From the NCBI GenBank assembly GCA_036502575.1, contig DASXYL010000050.1, positions 1-64,000 on the forward strand: 64,000 nucleotides of DNA. The letters run 5' to 3'. The notes beneath the pieces are model-generated. The model saw only the letters and a list, made by a program, of their open reading frames with translations, was not told the origin of the DNA and ran no database searches. The position numbers and the translations under genes are program-made. The stretch comes from DASXRA01 sp036502575 (lineage in GTDB: Bacteria > Actinomycetota > Actinomycetes > Mycobacteriales > Jatrophihabitantaceae). Within the stretch, counting starts at the first letter, position 1. The number at the start of each line of letters is the position of its first letter. This document shows, one piece after another, positions 52,574 to 60,825 of the stretch.

Positions 52574-54574
52574 TCAGGTGCGCGGCGAGTACACCTCGAT
52601 CGCGTGGGCCATCGTCCAGTCGCCCGAACCGTAGGGGTTGGTGGCGACCAGGCGCACGAACCGGGCGTGAACCCGCAGGCCGCCGATGCTGTACAGGCCG
52701 GCGAAGTTACGCCAGGCCGTCGACACGTAGTTCGGCCAGATGCCGGCGTTGATCGGGCGGTACGGCGGACCGGACGTGCCCACAGAGCGCCAGCTCCGCC
52801 CGTCCGTCGAGACCGACACGGCGACCGTCTTGGGCAGCCATACGCCCATCGCGGTGTAGCTGAGCCACCGTGAGTCGACCTCGCCTACGGTCCGCACGGC
52901 CCCCAGGTCCACGGTGACCGTCATGTTCCCGGGCACACCGTCCGCGCCGGAGAACATGTCCGGATAGCGCGAGGGCAGCGGATCCTTCGGGGCCGCATGA
53001 CCGCTGGTCAGCCGACCGGCGCAGGCGCGCGCCCGGGTGGCGGCCACGCAGCCGTCACGGTACGGGCTGCGCGGCACGTTGCCGGTGAACCAGTAGCGCG
53101 CGTGCAGGGAGAGGTTGCGGCCCTTGCCCGAGTGGGCTGCCGCCACCGACGCGGCGACGGTCCTCGAATGGGCACTCTGGTTTCCGGCTCCGTCGAAGGC
53201 CACGACGAACCAGCTGTGTCTGGCGGTCGTCAAGCCGATATCGGTGAACGATGCCTGAGCCGGATTGTCCAGTTCCACGGCCAACCGGCCGTCGCGGAAC
53301 ACCCTGTATCCAGCCACGCCGGACCCGCCGGCGTTGTCCGACGATGGCGACCAGCGCAGGAGCATCGCGCTACGGCTGCGCGTCAAGCCGACGCGCACCG
53401 CTCCCGGAACCGCCGGCGCCACCGTGTCCGCGTGCCCGTCCACATAGGCCAGGTAGCCGGCGGCCAGTGGCGCGTGCTGGGTCTGGTCCTCGGCATAGCT
53501 AAACGAGATGTACTTGTCGATGGTGGTGTGCGCCGACGCCGACCGCATCGCAGTCAGCATGTCGGCGGTGGTCGCGAAGTGCCCGCGGCCGTCCAGGCGG
53601 TAGGTCTCGACGTTGTCCCACACGCGAGTGCGCCCGGCGGCGGCCGAGTGCTGGATCCCGGAGGCGAGGGCCGCGAACCAGGCGTCGAGCTGGCCGGCCA
53701 CGGCGCTACCGCCGCCGTGGCCCAGCCCGTCCTGCGGGGCAACCGCGTCGAGCGCGCCGGCCGGGCCGGCCGCCGCCACCGATGAGTCGAGCAGGGCCTT
53801 CCACAACGCCGACCATCCGGTCGACGGGAAGCGGTCGGCGTCGTAGAAGGGCGAGCTGAACACCGTGGCCTTCGGCGTGAGGCCGTGCAGCGTCGCGGTG
53901 AGCGGGCCGAGGAAGCTGGCACCCAACACCGCCGCGTGCGAGCGCACGGTGGCGGTGCCCGGCACGAGGTACGCCTCGGAGTCGATCTCGTCCGGCAGGT
54001 ACCAGCCGGCGAACACCTGCGCGAAGTCGTCGCGCGAGCCGTAGTGGCTGACGATGTCGCGGGCGAGCGTCTCGTCGAGGGTGCGCTTGGCCGCAAGGTA
54101 GCCCGGTAGGGCCGAAGCGTTGCCGGCTGTCGGGAACCAGCTGCGCGACTCGAGCCCGAGCCCGACGTAGAGGTGCATGCCGTGATGGGCGGCCAGCGCC
54201 TGCGCCCAGTTTCCGATCGCGTCGGTGCCCGTGTAGCGAAGGTGCGCGAGCCCGGCGTTGGCCGTCGGGTAGTTGATCTGCGCGAGATCCGGGTCGGCGG
54301 CCTGCTGCAGGATCACGTCGGTGATGCCGGCCCGGCACAGCTGCCCGGCCATGTTCGCAGTGTCGGCGGCGTTCCACCACGTCTCCCAGTTCGGGTCGAC
54401 GAAGGACCCGTTCAGCGCCGGGGTGGCCGCGGGAACCGTGCAGTCCGACGGGGCCGCGGCTGCTCTGGAGGTCAGGCCGGCCGGGCTGGCCAGCACGCCG
54501 GTCGTGACGGCCGCGACGAGCAGCGCGGCACGCAGTCGTCTGGGCTTGGGACGAAGGTTCGGCAAGGTCGTCAT
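52574..54574 (-). CDS. Secreted DUF4434-like/FN3/discoidin multidomain protein
   Basis: A 666-residue secreted protein. The signal peptide is about 1-40. A TIM-barrel-like domain akin to DUF4434 follows (about 45-390: LNGSFVDPNWETWW; GWYLPDEIDSEAY; YISFSYAEDQ), then one FN3 domain (about 395-485) and an F5/8-type-C discoidin domain (about 495-666: TVDLGAVRTVGEVDSRWLSY; RFVRLVATNPYGSGDW). DUF4434 domains resemble glycoside hydrolases, and discoidin domains bind glycans. A sigma-28-like -10 box ends only 8 nt before the ATG and no ribosome binding site is seen, suggesting a leaderless message. The divergent glycosyltransferase suggests a PgaB-like or polysaccharide-trimming role (inference). 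Confidence 0.78.
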   Translation of the reverse strand: MTTLPNLRPKPRRLRAALLVAAVTTGVLASPAGLTSRAAAAPSDCTVPAATPALNGSFVDPNWETWWNAADTANMAGQLCRAGITDVILQQAADPDLAQINYPTANAGLAHLRYTGTDAIGNWAQALAAHHGMHLYVGLGLESRSWFPTAGNASALPGYLAAKRTLDETLARDIVSHYGSRDDFAQVFAGWYLPDEIDSEAYLVPGTATVRSHAAVLGASFLGPLTATLHGLTPKATVFSSPFYDADRFPSTGWSALWKALLDSSVAAAGPAGALDAVAPQDGLGHGGGSAVAGQLDAWFAALASGIQHSAAAGRTRVWDNVETYRLDGRGHFATTADMLTAMRSASAHTTIDKYISFSYAEDQTQHAPLAAGYLAYVDGHADTVAPAVPGAVRVGLTRSRSAMLLRWSPSSDNAGGSGVAGYRVFRDGRLAVELDNPAQASFTDIGLTTARHSWFVVAFDGAGNQSAHSRTVAASVAAAHSGKGRNLSLHARYWFTGNVPRSPYRDGCVAATRARACAGRLTSGHAAPKDPLPSRYPDMFSGADGVPGNMTVTVDLGAVRTVGEVDSRWLSYTAMGVWLPKTVAVSVSTDGRSWRSVGTSGPPYRPINAGIWPNYVSTAWRNFAGLYSIGGLRVHARFVRLVATNPYGSGDWTMAHAIEVYSPRT

Positions 54575-54582
54575 GCCGGCAG

Positions 54583-54609
54583 TGATCGACGCCCGGGCCG
54601 TCCGGTTGA
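54583..54609 (-). promoter_or_regulatory. Sigma-28/WhiG-like promoter of the DUF4434 gene
   Basis: On the minus strand TCAA (54609-54606), 15 nt, GTCGATCA (54590-54583). The -10 matches 6 of 8 positions; the ATG is at 54574. A DevR-like half-site pair (CCGACTTTGGTCCC, 54610-54623) adjoins it. Confidence 0.55.
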
Positions 54610-54715
54610 CCGACTTTGGTCCCGGATGTTCGGCCCGTCTGCCTCAGGCAGCGGCCGTGGGATGAACCGAGGCTGGAAACAATCTTCACCAGTCCCGCAC
54701 CGAGAGGTATTCCCC

Positions 54716-56164
54716 ATGCCGACGCGCGCGACCGTTCAGCCACCCGCCCCAACGAGCGTCGAGCCGCCGGGGCCACAGCGTGACGTGGCCAAGCGCCGTA
54801 CGCCGGCGTACGGCGGTATGCAGCGCCCCTACGACGTGCCGTCGCCCGGTCCGCGCCGTCACCGTGCCTGGTACCTCACCACGCGCGCGCGGTTCCTCGT
54901 CGCGTTCATGGCCGCGACCGCATGGATGGGGTTCTCGGTGTGGATTTCACTCCCCTGGATCCACGACCTGGCCCAGGTGATCTCGCTCGTCCCGGCCGTA
55001 GCTGTCATCGCACTGATCGCATTCCTGCCCGGCCACCTCATCGCGTTTCTCGCGGCCGGGGTCCTGCTCGACCGCCAGCCGCGGTTCACGATCACCCACC
55101 CGACCACGGCGTTGACCGTCCTGATCGCGGCCCGCAACGAAGCCCCGGTGATCGGCGAAACGCTCGACTACCTCGCCACCCAGGACTACGGCGGGCCGTT
55201 GCACGTCCTCCTGATCGACAACGGGTCCGGCGACGGGACGGCGGACGTCGCCCGACAGGCGGCCGCGCGCACCGGGCTCGCCCTGTCGGTCGTCTACGAG
55301 CCTCGCCAGGGCAAGAGCCATGCGCTGAACCATGGGCTCGCCGCGGCTCAGACCTCGTTGCTGGTGACGGTGGACGCCGACACACTGCTGCACCGGTCGG
55401 CGATCCGCCTGCTCGTAGCGCGGCTCGAGTCCTCACCCCGGGACGTCGTCGCCGTCGCGGGCGACGTCATGGTCCGCAACAGCCGCTCGACGATCTGGTC
55501 GCGGCTGCAGATGTGGGACTACCTGCTCGGCATCGCCGCGGTGAAGCGCGTCCAGGGCTTCTTCCAGGGGACGCTCGTCGCCCAAGGTGCGTTCAGCCTC
55601 TACCGCACCGATGCGGTTCGCGCGGCGGGCGGCTGGCCCGACGCGATCGGTGAGGACATCGTCCTCACCTGGCAGCTCCTGCGCGCCGGACGGGTCTTCT
55701 ACGAGCCGATGGCACTGGCCTTCACCAGCGCTCCGGATGGGCTGCACGCCCTCACCAAGCAGCGCAGCCGGTGGGCGCGAGGCATGCTCGAGGGCATCCG
55801 CGCCGTTCCACCGTGGCGCCAGCCGCGGGGCATAGCCCGGGCGCTGACCTCCATCGACCTCGCCATACCGTTCCTCGACGTGGCCTATGTGTTCGCGTGG
55901 CTGCCCGGGCTCGTCCTGGCCGGCTTCGGACGCTACTGGATCGTCGGCCCAATGACCGTAACCGTATTGCCGGTAACCCTATTCGTGTACTGGCTGCTCT
56001 ACCGGTTCCAACGTCGGCAGGTGCTCGAACCACTCGGACTCGTGGCGCGGCGCGACCACGGGGGGTTCCTGCTCTTCCTGCTCGGCTACCAGGCGCTGAT
56101 GTCGACGATGTCGGTGCTCGGCTACGCCCAGCAGCTACTCCACCGGCGGCGGAACTGGAAGTGA
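54716..56164 (+). CDS. Processive family-2 glycosyltransferase (PgaC/NodC-like)
   Basis: A 482-residue membrane enzyme. A Pro-rich cytoplasmic N-terminus precedes two helices (about 60-118). The GT2 domain has D168 (LIDNGSGDGT), DAD (220-222), GED (312-314) and Q349-R-S-R-W353, the D,D,D,Q(Q/R)xRW pattern of processive synthases. Three C-terminal helices follow. It probably polymerises an exopolysaccharide such as poly-GlcNAc, hyaluronan-like or cellulose-like material; the sugar is not determinable. GAGAGG precedes the ATG. It is divergent from the DUF4434 protein and near c-di-GMP genes, fitting biofilm matrix production. Confidence 0.88.
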   Translation: MPTRATVQPPAPTSVEPPGPQRDVAKRRTPAYGGMQRPYDVPSPGPRRHRAWYLTTRARFLVAFMAATAWMGFSVWISLPWIHDLAQVISLVPAVAVIALIAFLPGHLIAFLAAGVLLDRQPRFTITHPTTALTVLIAARNEAPVIGETLDYLATQDYGGPLHVLLIDNGSGDGTADVARQAAARTGLALSVVYEPRQGKSHALNHGLAAAQTSLLVTVDADTLLHRSAIRLLVARLESSPRDVVAVAGDVMVRNSRSTIWSRLQMWDYLLGIAAVKRVQGFFQGTLVAQGAFSLYRTDAVRAAGGWPDAIGEDIVLTWQLLRAGRVFYEPMALAFTSAPDGLHALTKQRSRWARGMLEGIRAVPPWRQPRGIARALTSIDLAIPFLDVAYVFAWLPGLVLAGFGRYWIVGPMTVTVLPVTLFVYWLLYRFQRRQVLEPLGLVARRDHGGFLLFLLGYQALMSTMSVLGYAQQLLHRRRNWK

Positions 56165-56203
56165 CGGTCGCCTGTCGGCCGGTCGGCGGCTACCGTCCTG
56201 ATC

Positions 56204-57505
56204 ATGCCTACGTCGGACGAACCCGACCTGTCCCGGCTCGAGCTGGACGCATTGCTCGAGCAACTGGTTGAGCGGGCCCAGGACGTGATGGGTGCGCAGG
56301 ATCGGTTGCGCGGCCTGTTGCGGGCGAGCCAGGTGATCGTCGCGGACCTGGCGTTGCCGATCGTGTTGCGCCGGATCGCGGAGGCGGCACGGGACCTGGC
56401 CCGTGCCCGGTACGCGGCCCTGGGTGTGCTCGGACCCGACGGCGGGCTGGAGCAGTTCCTGCACGTGGGCATCGACGACGACCTGGTGGCCGGCATCGGA
56501 CACCTGCCGGAGGGCAAGGGGCTGCTCGGGGCCTTGATGGCGGATCCGCGGCCGATCCGGATCGCGACGATCGGCACCGATCGCCGATCGGTGGGCTTTC
56601 CCGCCGATCACCCGCCGATGGACAGCTTCCTCGGGGTGCCGATCCGGGTCCGGGACGAGGTCTACGGAAACCTGTACCTGACCGAGCGCGAGGGTGGCGG
56701 GTTCACCGCCGAGGACGAGGAGCTCGTCACCGCGCTGGCCGCCGCGGCCGCCACCGCGATCGAGAACGCGCGCCTCTACGCGGAGTCCCAGCGCCGCCAG
56801 GCCTGGCTGCAGGCCTCCACCGACATCACCCGGCAACTGCTCACGCCCGGCGACGAGCGGCCCCTACACCTGATCGCGCGCACGCTGCACCACCTGACCG
56901 ACGCCGATCTGGTGCTGGTGAGCCTGCCCGCCGCGGACGCCGAGCAGGTGCGGATCGACACAGCGATCGGTCAGGGCGCCGACGAGCTGCTCGAGGCGGT
57001 CTATCCGATGGAGGGCACGGTGACTGGCCAGGCGTTCCGGAGCGGCCGGCCGGCAGTCATGGCCGACGTCAGCCGGGAATCCGGCCACATGTTGTACGTA
57101 TCCCCGGGAGTGCTCGCCGGCCCGCTGATGGCGGTCCCGATGGTGAGCGGCCTAGATGTGCGCGGTGTGCTGATCGCCGCGCGGCGGCACGCCCGCGCCC
57201 AGTTCGCCGACGCCGAGCTGGAGATGGCGATGACTTTCGCCAACCACGCCGCGATCTCACTCGAACTCGCCGATGCCCGCGCCGACCAACAGCGTGCGGC
57301 GTTGCTGGAAGAACGCGACCGCATCGCCCGCGGCCTGCACGACCACGTCGTCCAGCGCCTGTTCGCGACCGGGCTCACCGTGCAGAGCGTCGCCTCAGGA
57401 CTGCGGGACATGCCGCAGGCTGGCCGGCTCAACAAGATCGTGCAGGATCTGGACGCCACGATCCGGCAGATCCGCCGATCTGTCTTCGAGCTTCGCGGCG
57501 GGTGA
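56204..57505 (+). CDS. DevS/DosT-like GAF sensor kinase lacking its ATPase domain
   Basis: A 433-residue protein with the mycobacterial DevS layout: GAF-A (about 42-195), GAF-B (about 212-360) and a HisKA_3 helix (EERDRIARGLHDHVVQRLFA, phospho-His H379). GAF-A keeps the heme-ligand context FPADHPPMDSFLGVPIRVR, with H136 at the DevS His149 position, so heme and O2/NO/CO sensing is likely. It stops at IRRSVFELRGG, where HATPase_c (about 130 residues) should follow, so it cannot phosphorylate itself. Its last 111 bp overlap, antisense, a membrane-protein gene whose own C-terminus also looks abnormal. Truncation by deletion is the simplest reading; a two-protein kinase is the alternative. Confidence 0.85.
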   Translation: MPTSDEPDLSRLELDALLEQLVERAQDVMGAQDRLRGLLRASQVIVADLALPIVLRRIAEAARDLARARYAALGVLGPDGGLEQFLHVGIDDDLVAGIGHLPEGKGLLGALMADPRPIRIATIGTDRRSVGFPADHPPMDSFLGVPIRVRDEVYGNLYLTEREGGGFTAEDEELVTALAAAAATAIENARLYAESQRRQAWLQASTDITRQLLTPGDERPLHLIARTLHHLTDADLVLVSLPAADAEQVRIDTAIGQGADELLEAVYPMEGTVTGQAFRSGRPAVMADVSRESGHMLYVSPGVLAGPLMAVPMVSGLDVRGVLIAARRHARAQFADAELEMAMTFANHAAISLELADARADQQRAALLEERDRIARGLHDHVVQRLFATGLTVQSVASGLRDMPQAGRLNKIVQDLDATIRQIRRSVFELRGG

Positions 57506-58213
57506 CCCACACCCTACAGTCAGGCTGTCGACCTGCCCGTACACGGCCGCTGAGGCCGGGCACGCGACCCGATGACCCCACCGTATTCGGACACCCTCGC
57601 GGTGCAGCGCGAGGCGGAACAAGGTGTAGGACGCGACCGCGGCCACCCCGCTGAGCGCCGGCGACAGGATCGACTTCAGGACGATGAACCCGCCGATCGA
57701 CGAGCTGGTCAGCAGCCACACCGTGCCGGCCGCATTGACGAAATAGGTCAACGACCACACGACCGACAGGTGGGCGAAGAAGCGTCGCTGCCGCAGCCGG
57801 TGTGACAGGTCGGTAGGCAGCGGGCAGAACTCGTGGGCCAGGCGGTCGAGGATCGGACGGCCGGCCAGCGCGGTCGCGGCGAACGCGGTCGCGGTCGCGA
57901 CGGTCCCGGCGACCGGCTGCAGGAAGTAGATCAGGGTGCTTCCGGTCAGGAACGTCACCATGGTGCGCACGGTCAGCAGCGCCGCGCCGAGCAGCGCCGC
58001 GCCGAGCACGGGCTTGTGGCGGGCGACGCGCACGAGCATTCCCGCGTAGTACCAGCCGACGGTGGCGAACAGCGCGGCGTGCAGGCCGGCCACGGCGAGT
58101 GCCAGATAGAAGATCATCATCGGCAGTGCGGACACGACCAGCACCGTGGTGCCCGCGTGGCGTGCGATGGCGCGGCGCTGCGGCATATCGATCACGTGCG
58201 GATTGGCGGTCAC
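57395..58213 (-). CDS. VC0807-like integral membrane protein with run-on C-terminus
   Basis: A 272-residue protein of about six membrane helices (AGTTVLVVSALPMMIFYLAL; YFLQPVAGTVATATAFAATA; LTYFVNAAGTVWLLTSSS). It shows the PILDRLAHEFCPLP pattern of VC0807-type proteins of unknown function. The family-like part ends near LHREGVRIRWG (residue about 211). The remaining 60 residues include sequence antisense to the kinase C-terminus, as expected if a deletion removed the original stop. Upstream, at 58243-58270, TCAG-N14-GCCGATGG resembles the local sigma-28-like promoters with a spacer one base short. Confidence 0.65.
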   Translation of the reverse strand: MTANPHVIDMPQRRAIARHAGTTVLVVSALPMMIFYLALAVAGLHAALFATVGWYYAGMLVRVARHKPVLGAALLGAALLTVRTMVTFLTGSTLIYFLQPVAGTVATATAFAATALAGRPILDRLAHEFCPLPTDLSHRLRQRRFFAHLSVVWSLTYFVNAAGTVWLLTSSSIGGFIVLKSILSPALSGVAAVASYTLFRLALHREGVRIRWGHRVACPASAAVYGQVDSLTVGCGSPAAKLEDRSADLPDRGVQILHDLVEPASLRHVPQS

Positions 58214-58289
58214 GGCCGGCGGGTCCTTTCCTCGATCTGCGTCACCGTTCCCATCGGCCGATCCGGCCCGACCTGAGCGGGATCACCGC

Positions 58290-58316
58290 TCAACTGCGCC
58301 CGGGTCCGGCCGATCG
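58290..58316 (+). promoter_or_regulatory. Sigma-28/WhiG-like promoter of the M15-like gene
   Basis: TCAA (58290-58293), 15 nt, GCCGATCG (58309-58316), 46 nt before the ATG at 58363. The -10 matches GCCGATAA in 6 of 8 positions and the spacing is exact. Confidence 0.6.
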
Positions 58317-58362
58317 GATCGGGATGAGCTCTGACCGATGCCGCCGACCGAGGGAGCCCGCC

Positions 58363-59319
58363 ATGATTCGCCGCTGCCTGACGCTGTTCGCGACGCTGTG
58401 CCTTCTGACCGCCGGGCTCGTCCTGGTGGCGTCTCGCTCGCCGGCGGCCGTTCCGCCGACGCCCCCCGGGCTGCCGGCCGGAATCGAGCCGCTGGCCGAC
58501 TACGTCGCGCAGACCTCGTGCGATCCCACGGTCAAGCCGGGTACCGCCGCACTGGGTCGGCTGCTCACCAGCACCTACCACGGCACGACGATCTCCAGCG
58601 CCTACGGGTGCGGCACCGACGGCCCGGTCAGCGAGCACTACGAGGGCCGGGCGCTGGACTGGATGGTCTCGGTGCGCAGCCCGGCCCCGGCCGCGCAAGC
58701 ACGTGCGCTGCTGGCGTGGCTGTTCGCCACCGACCAAGCCGGACACCGGTACGCGCGGGCGCGCCGGCTCGGCGTGATGTACATCGTGTTCGACAACCGG
58801 ATCTGGGGTGGCTGGGACGGGTCCTGGCACCCGCATTCGACCTGCGCCAGCCATCCCCAGACGTCGTGGGACTCCACCTGCCATCGCAACCACATGCACA
58901 TCTCGTTGTCCTGGGAGGGGGCGATGAAGCGCACGTCCTACTGGACTCGTCACGTCGCGGCCGCCGACTACGGCCCGTGCCGCCCCCGCGACCTCAACTG
59001 GGCCGCCCCGTACCGGTCCGCGAACCCGCGTAAGTGCCCGGACTATCCGACGGTCCGAGCCCCCTCCGGATCGTCGGCCACGATGCGGGCGTTGGTCACG
59101 TACTCCGGGGCGGCCGTGCGCTACGGCTGGAGCGGGCCGGCCGTCGCCGCCGTGCAGCGCGCCCTCGGCGTGAGCCCGAGCGGCAGCTTCCTCGACCGGA
59201 CGCGAGCGGCCCTGATCGCTTTCCAGAGGCGGCACGGGCTGAGCGCGACCGGCGGCGCGAACGGCCAGACATGGCGGGCCCTGCTGCGGACGTTTCGGCC
59301 GCAGGTCGGGGTGCATTGA
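58363..59319 (+). CDS. Secreted M15-like protein with peptidoglycan-binding domain
   Basis: A 318-residue secreted protein with a signal peptide at about 1-29. The middle domain resembles the ARB_07466-like/M15-type fold: EHYEGRALDWMVS (H92, D99) and HRNHMHISLSW (H177, H179) supply a plausible zinc set. A C-terminal PG_binding_1 domain (about 250-310: YGWSGPAVAAVQRALGV; FLDRTRAALIAFQRRHGL) targets the wall. The likely role is cell-wall hydrolysis or remodelling. The ATG at 58363 follows GGGAG. A sigma-28-like promoter places it with the pilus set: wall cutting could help pilus passage. Confidence 0.8.
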   Translation: MIRRCLTLFATLCLLTAGLVLVASRSPAAVPPTPPGLPAGIEPLADYVAQTSCDPTVKPGTAALGRLLTSTYHGTTISSAYGCGTDGPVSEHYEGRALDWMVSVRSPAPAAQARALLAWLFATDQAGHRYARARRLGVMYIVFDNRIWGGWDGSWHPHSTCASHPQTSWDSTCHRNHMHISLSWEGAMKRTSYWTRHVAAADYGPCRPRDLNWAAPYRSANPRKCPDYPTVRAPSGSSATMRALVTYSGAAVRYGWSGPAVAAVQRALGVSPSGSFLDRTRAALIAFQRRHGLSATGGANGQTWRALLRTFRPQVGVH

Positions 59320-59358
59320 CGGCTGCGGGTCAGCCGGTGCGCGGCTCGGTCAGTCCGA

Positions 59359-60684
59359 TCACATGGGCAGCCGAAGTGCGTCCCACCAGGCCCGAGTCGT
59401 CCCCGCCACCGGGGTTGTGGACGGCAATACCCGGCCGGAGTTCGTCGTGGCGATCCGTACGGCGGCGACGTGACCGACCGGGGCCGGCGTGCGGATGTGG
59501 AAGAGCACGTAGGGCAGGTCCATCGCCCAGGCGAGGCTGGTGCCGGTGACGTGGAGGCTGCGGCGGTGGCCGGCCGAGTCGGTGCCGCGCACCGTCGCCG
59601 CAGTCACGACCCCACCCCACGGCCCGCCCCCGACCCGGGCCGTGATGTCGACGCCGGCGACGTGCGCCAGGCCGTAGTAGCCGGCCACGTGCGGGACGCG
59701 CACCGAGCGCGTCCAGCCGAGGTACGGGTCGCCCGACCGCGCGTTGTCGTACGGATCGGCCTTGCCGACCAGGTAGGGCCGGGATCCCGCCGCCATGACC
59801 CCGCCGTTCGACGCGGCGAACTGGGTGAAGGCGGCGTGGCCGGCGTAGTACAGCACTCGGTTGGCGGTCCTCGCGACGGCGCTGTCGGAGCGGGAGTCCT
59901 CGCCGTAGAGCCGGTTCCCCGCACTGTCGTAGCGGGCCTTGCCGCCGTAGACCTGGCAGTTGGTGGTGTCGCAGATGTCGTAGGCGCCGCCCGCGTGCTC
60001 GGCGACGTACCGGGCGTAGGTACGGGCCGCGATCGCCTGAGCCTGCACGGCGGCGGCCACCCAGCTGGCCGGCATCTCGCGCGGCACGACGCCACGGACG
60101 TACGCGTCCAGGGGAAGCCGATTGACGGTGATCTCGCCCGACCCGGATCGCACCCCCGAGACGACGCCACGGTAGTCGGACGACGATCCGTCGCCGTGGT
60201 AGGTCCGGACCGCTCCGGACGTGGACGTGAAATCGGCTCGCGCCGGCAGCCCGGATCGCGCCGTCGCCCAGTGCCCGGACGCGAGGCGCTGCAGGGCGAG
60301 TCCCGCGCCGCTCGGCACGAGTCGCCACCGGCTGACGCCCGGCGCCGTGAGGGCGCCGACGCCGCTGACGTGCAGGCCCCGGGCAGCCCGCACCGTGGTG
60401 GCCGGCCCCTGATCGGTGATCCACACCCGGATGGTCGACGCCGAGACCGTCATCTGCTTCGTCCCCGGGTAGTAGAACGCGACGATCCTCGATGCGGACA
60501 GGCCCGCCATCGCGGCACCGCGGGCCCCGTACTGACTCAGGCCGTGCCCGTGACCGTTGCCCCGACCATCCACCGTCCATACCTGCGAGGCCGGGGTGGG
60601 ATTCACCTCCACGGCAGCGGCGGCCACCGGGGCGATCGCCGCCGTGAGGGCCACGGCCAGACCTACGGTCATTACAGTTCGCAT
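59359..60684 (-). CDS. Secreted SpoIID/LytB-domain protein
   Basis: A 441-residue secreted protein with a signal peptide at about 1-24. SpoIID/LytB motifs: GNGHGHGLSQYGARG, LPLDAYVRGVVPREMPASW, AVQAQAIAARTYA, then YDICDTTNCQVYGG and FAASNGGVMA. SpoIID is a lytic transglycosylase of denuded glycan; non-sporulating actinobacteria carry secreted homologues of uncertain role. CAGGAGA decides the ATG at 60684 over an upstream start at 60753. A sigma-28-like promoter lies at 60747-60721. Confidence 0.87.
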   Translation of the reverse strand: MRTVMTVGLAVALTAAIAPVAAAAVEVNPTPASQVWTVDGRGNGHGHGLSQYGARGAAMAGLSASRIVAFYYPGTKQMTVSASTIRVWITDQGPATTVRAARGLHVSGVGALTAPGVSRWRLVPSGAGLALQRLASGHWATARSGLPARADFTSTSGAVRTYHGDGSSSDYRGVVSGVRSGSGEITVNRLPLDAYVRGVVPREMPASWVAAAVQAQAIAARTYARYVAEHAGGAYDICDTTNCQVYGGKARYDSAGNRLYGEDSRSDSAVARTANRVLYYAGHAAFTQFAASNGGVMAAGSRPYLVGKADPYDNARSGDPYLGWTRSVRVPHVAGYYGLAHVAGVDITARVGGGPWGGVVTAATVRGTDSAGHRRSLHVTGTSLAWAMDLPYVLFHIRTPAPVGHVAAVRIATTNSGRVLPSTTPVAGTTRAWWDALRLPM

Positions 60685-60720
60685 CGTCGTCTCCTGAGCA
60701 GGGGGCGGGTATCTGGCGAA

Positions 60721-60747
60721 CCATCGGCCGGCGCGCCGCGGAGCTGA
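60721..60747 (-). promoter_or_regulatory. Sigma-28/WhiG-like promoter of the SpoIID-like gene
   Basis: On the minus strand TCAG (60747-60744), 15 nt, GCCGATGG (60728-60721), 36 nt before the ATG at 60684. The -10 matches 6 of 8 positions; the -35 is weaker. Confidence 0.45.
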
Positions 60748-60754
60748 GGGCATC

Positions 60755-60768
60755 GGGACCTACGGCCC
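60755..60768 (+). promoter_or_regulatory. DevR-box-like site before the decarboxylase gene
   Basis: GGGACCTACGGCCC fits GGGACNNNNGNCCC exactly, 57 bp upstream of the decarboxylase ATG, in the divergent region shared with the SpoIID-like gene. Confidence 0.3.
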
Positions 60769-60825
60769 GTCGGTCACGGACTTCCGCATCTACGGCGAAT
60801 CGGCCCTTCGGCCGAGGCTGAACGG

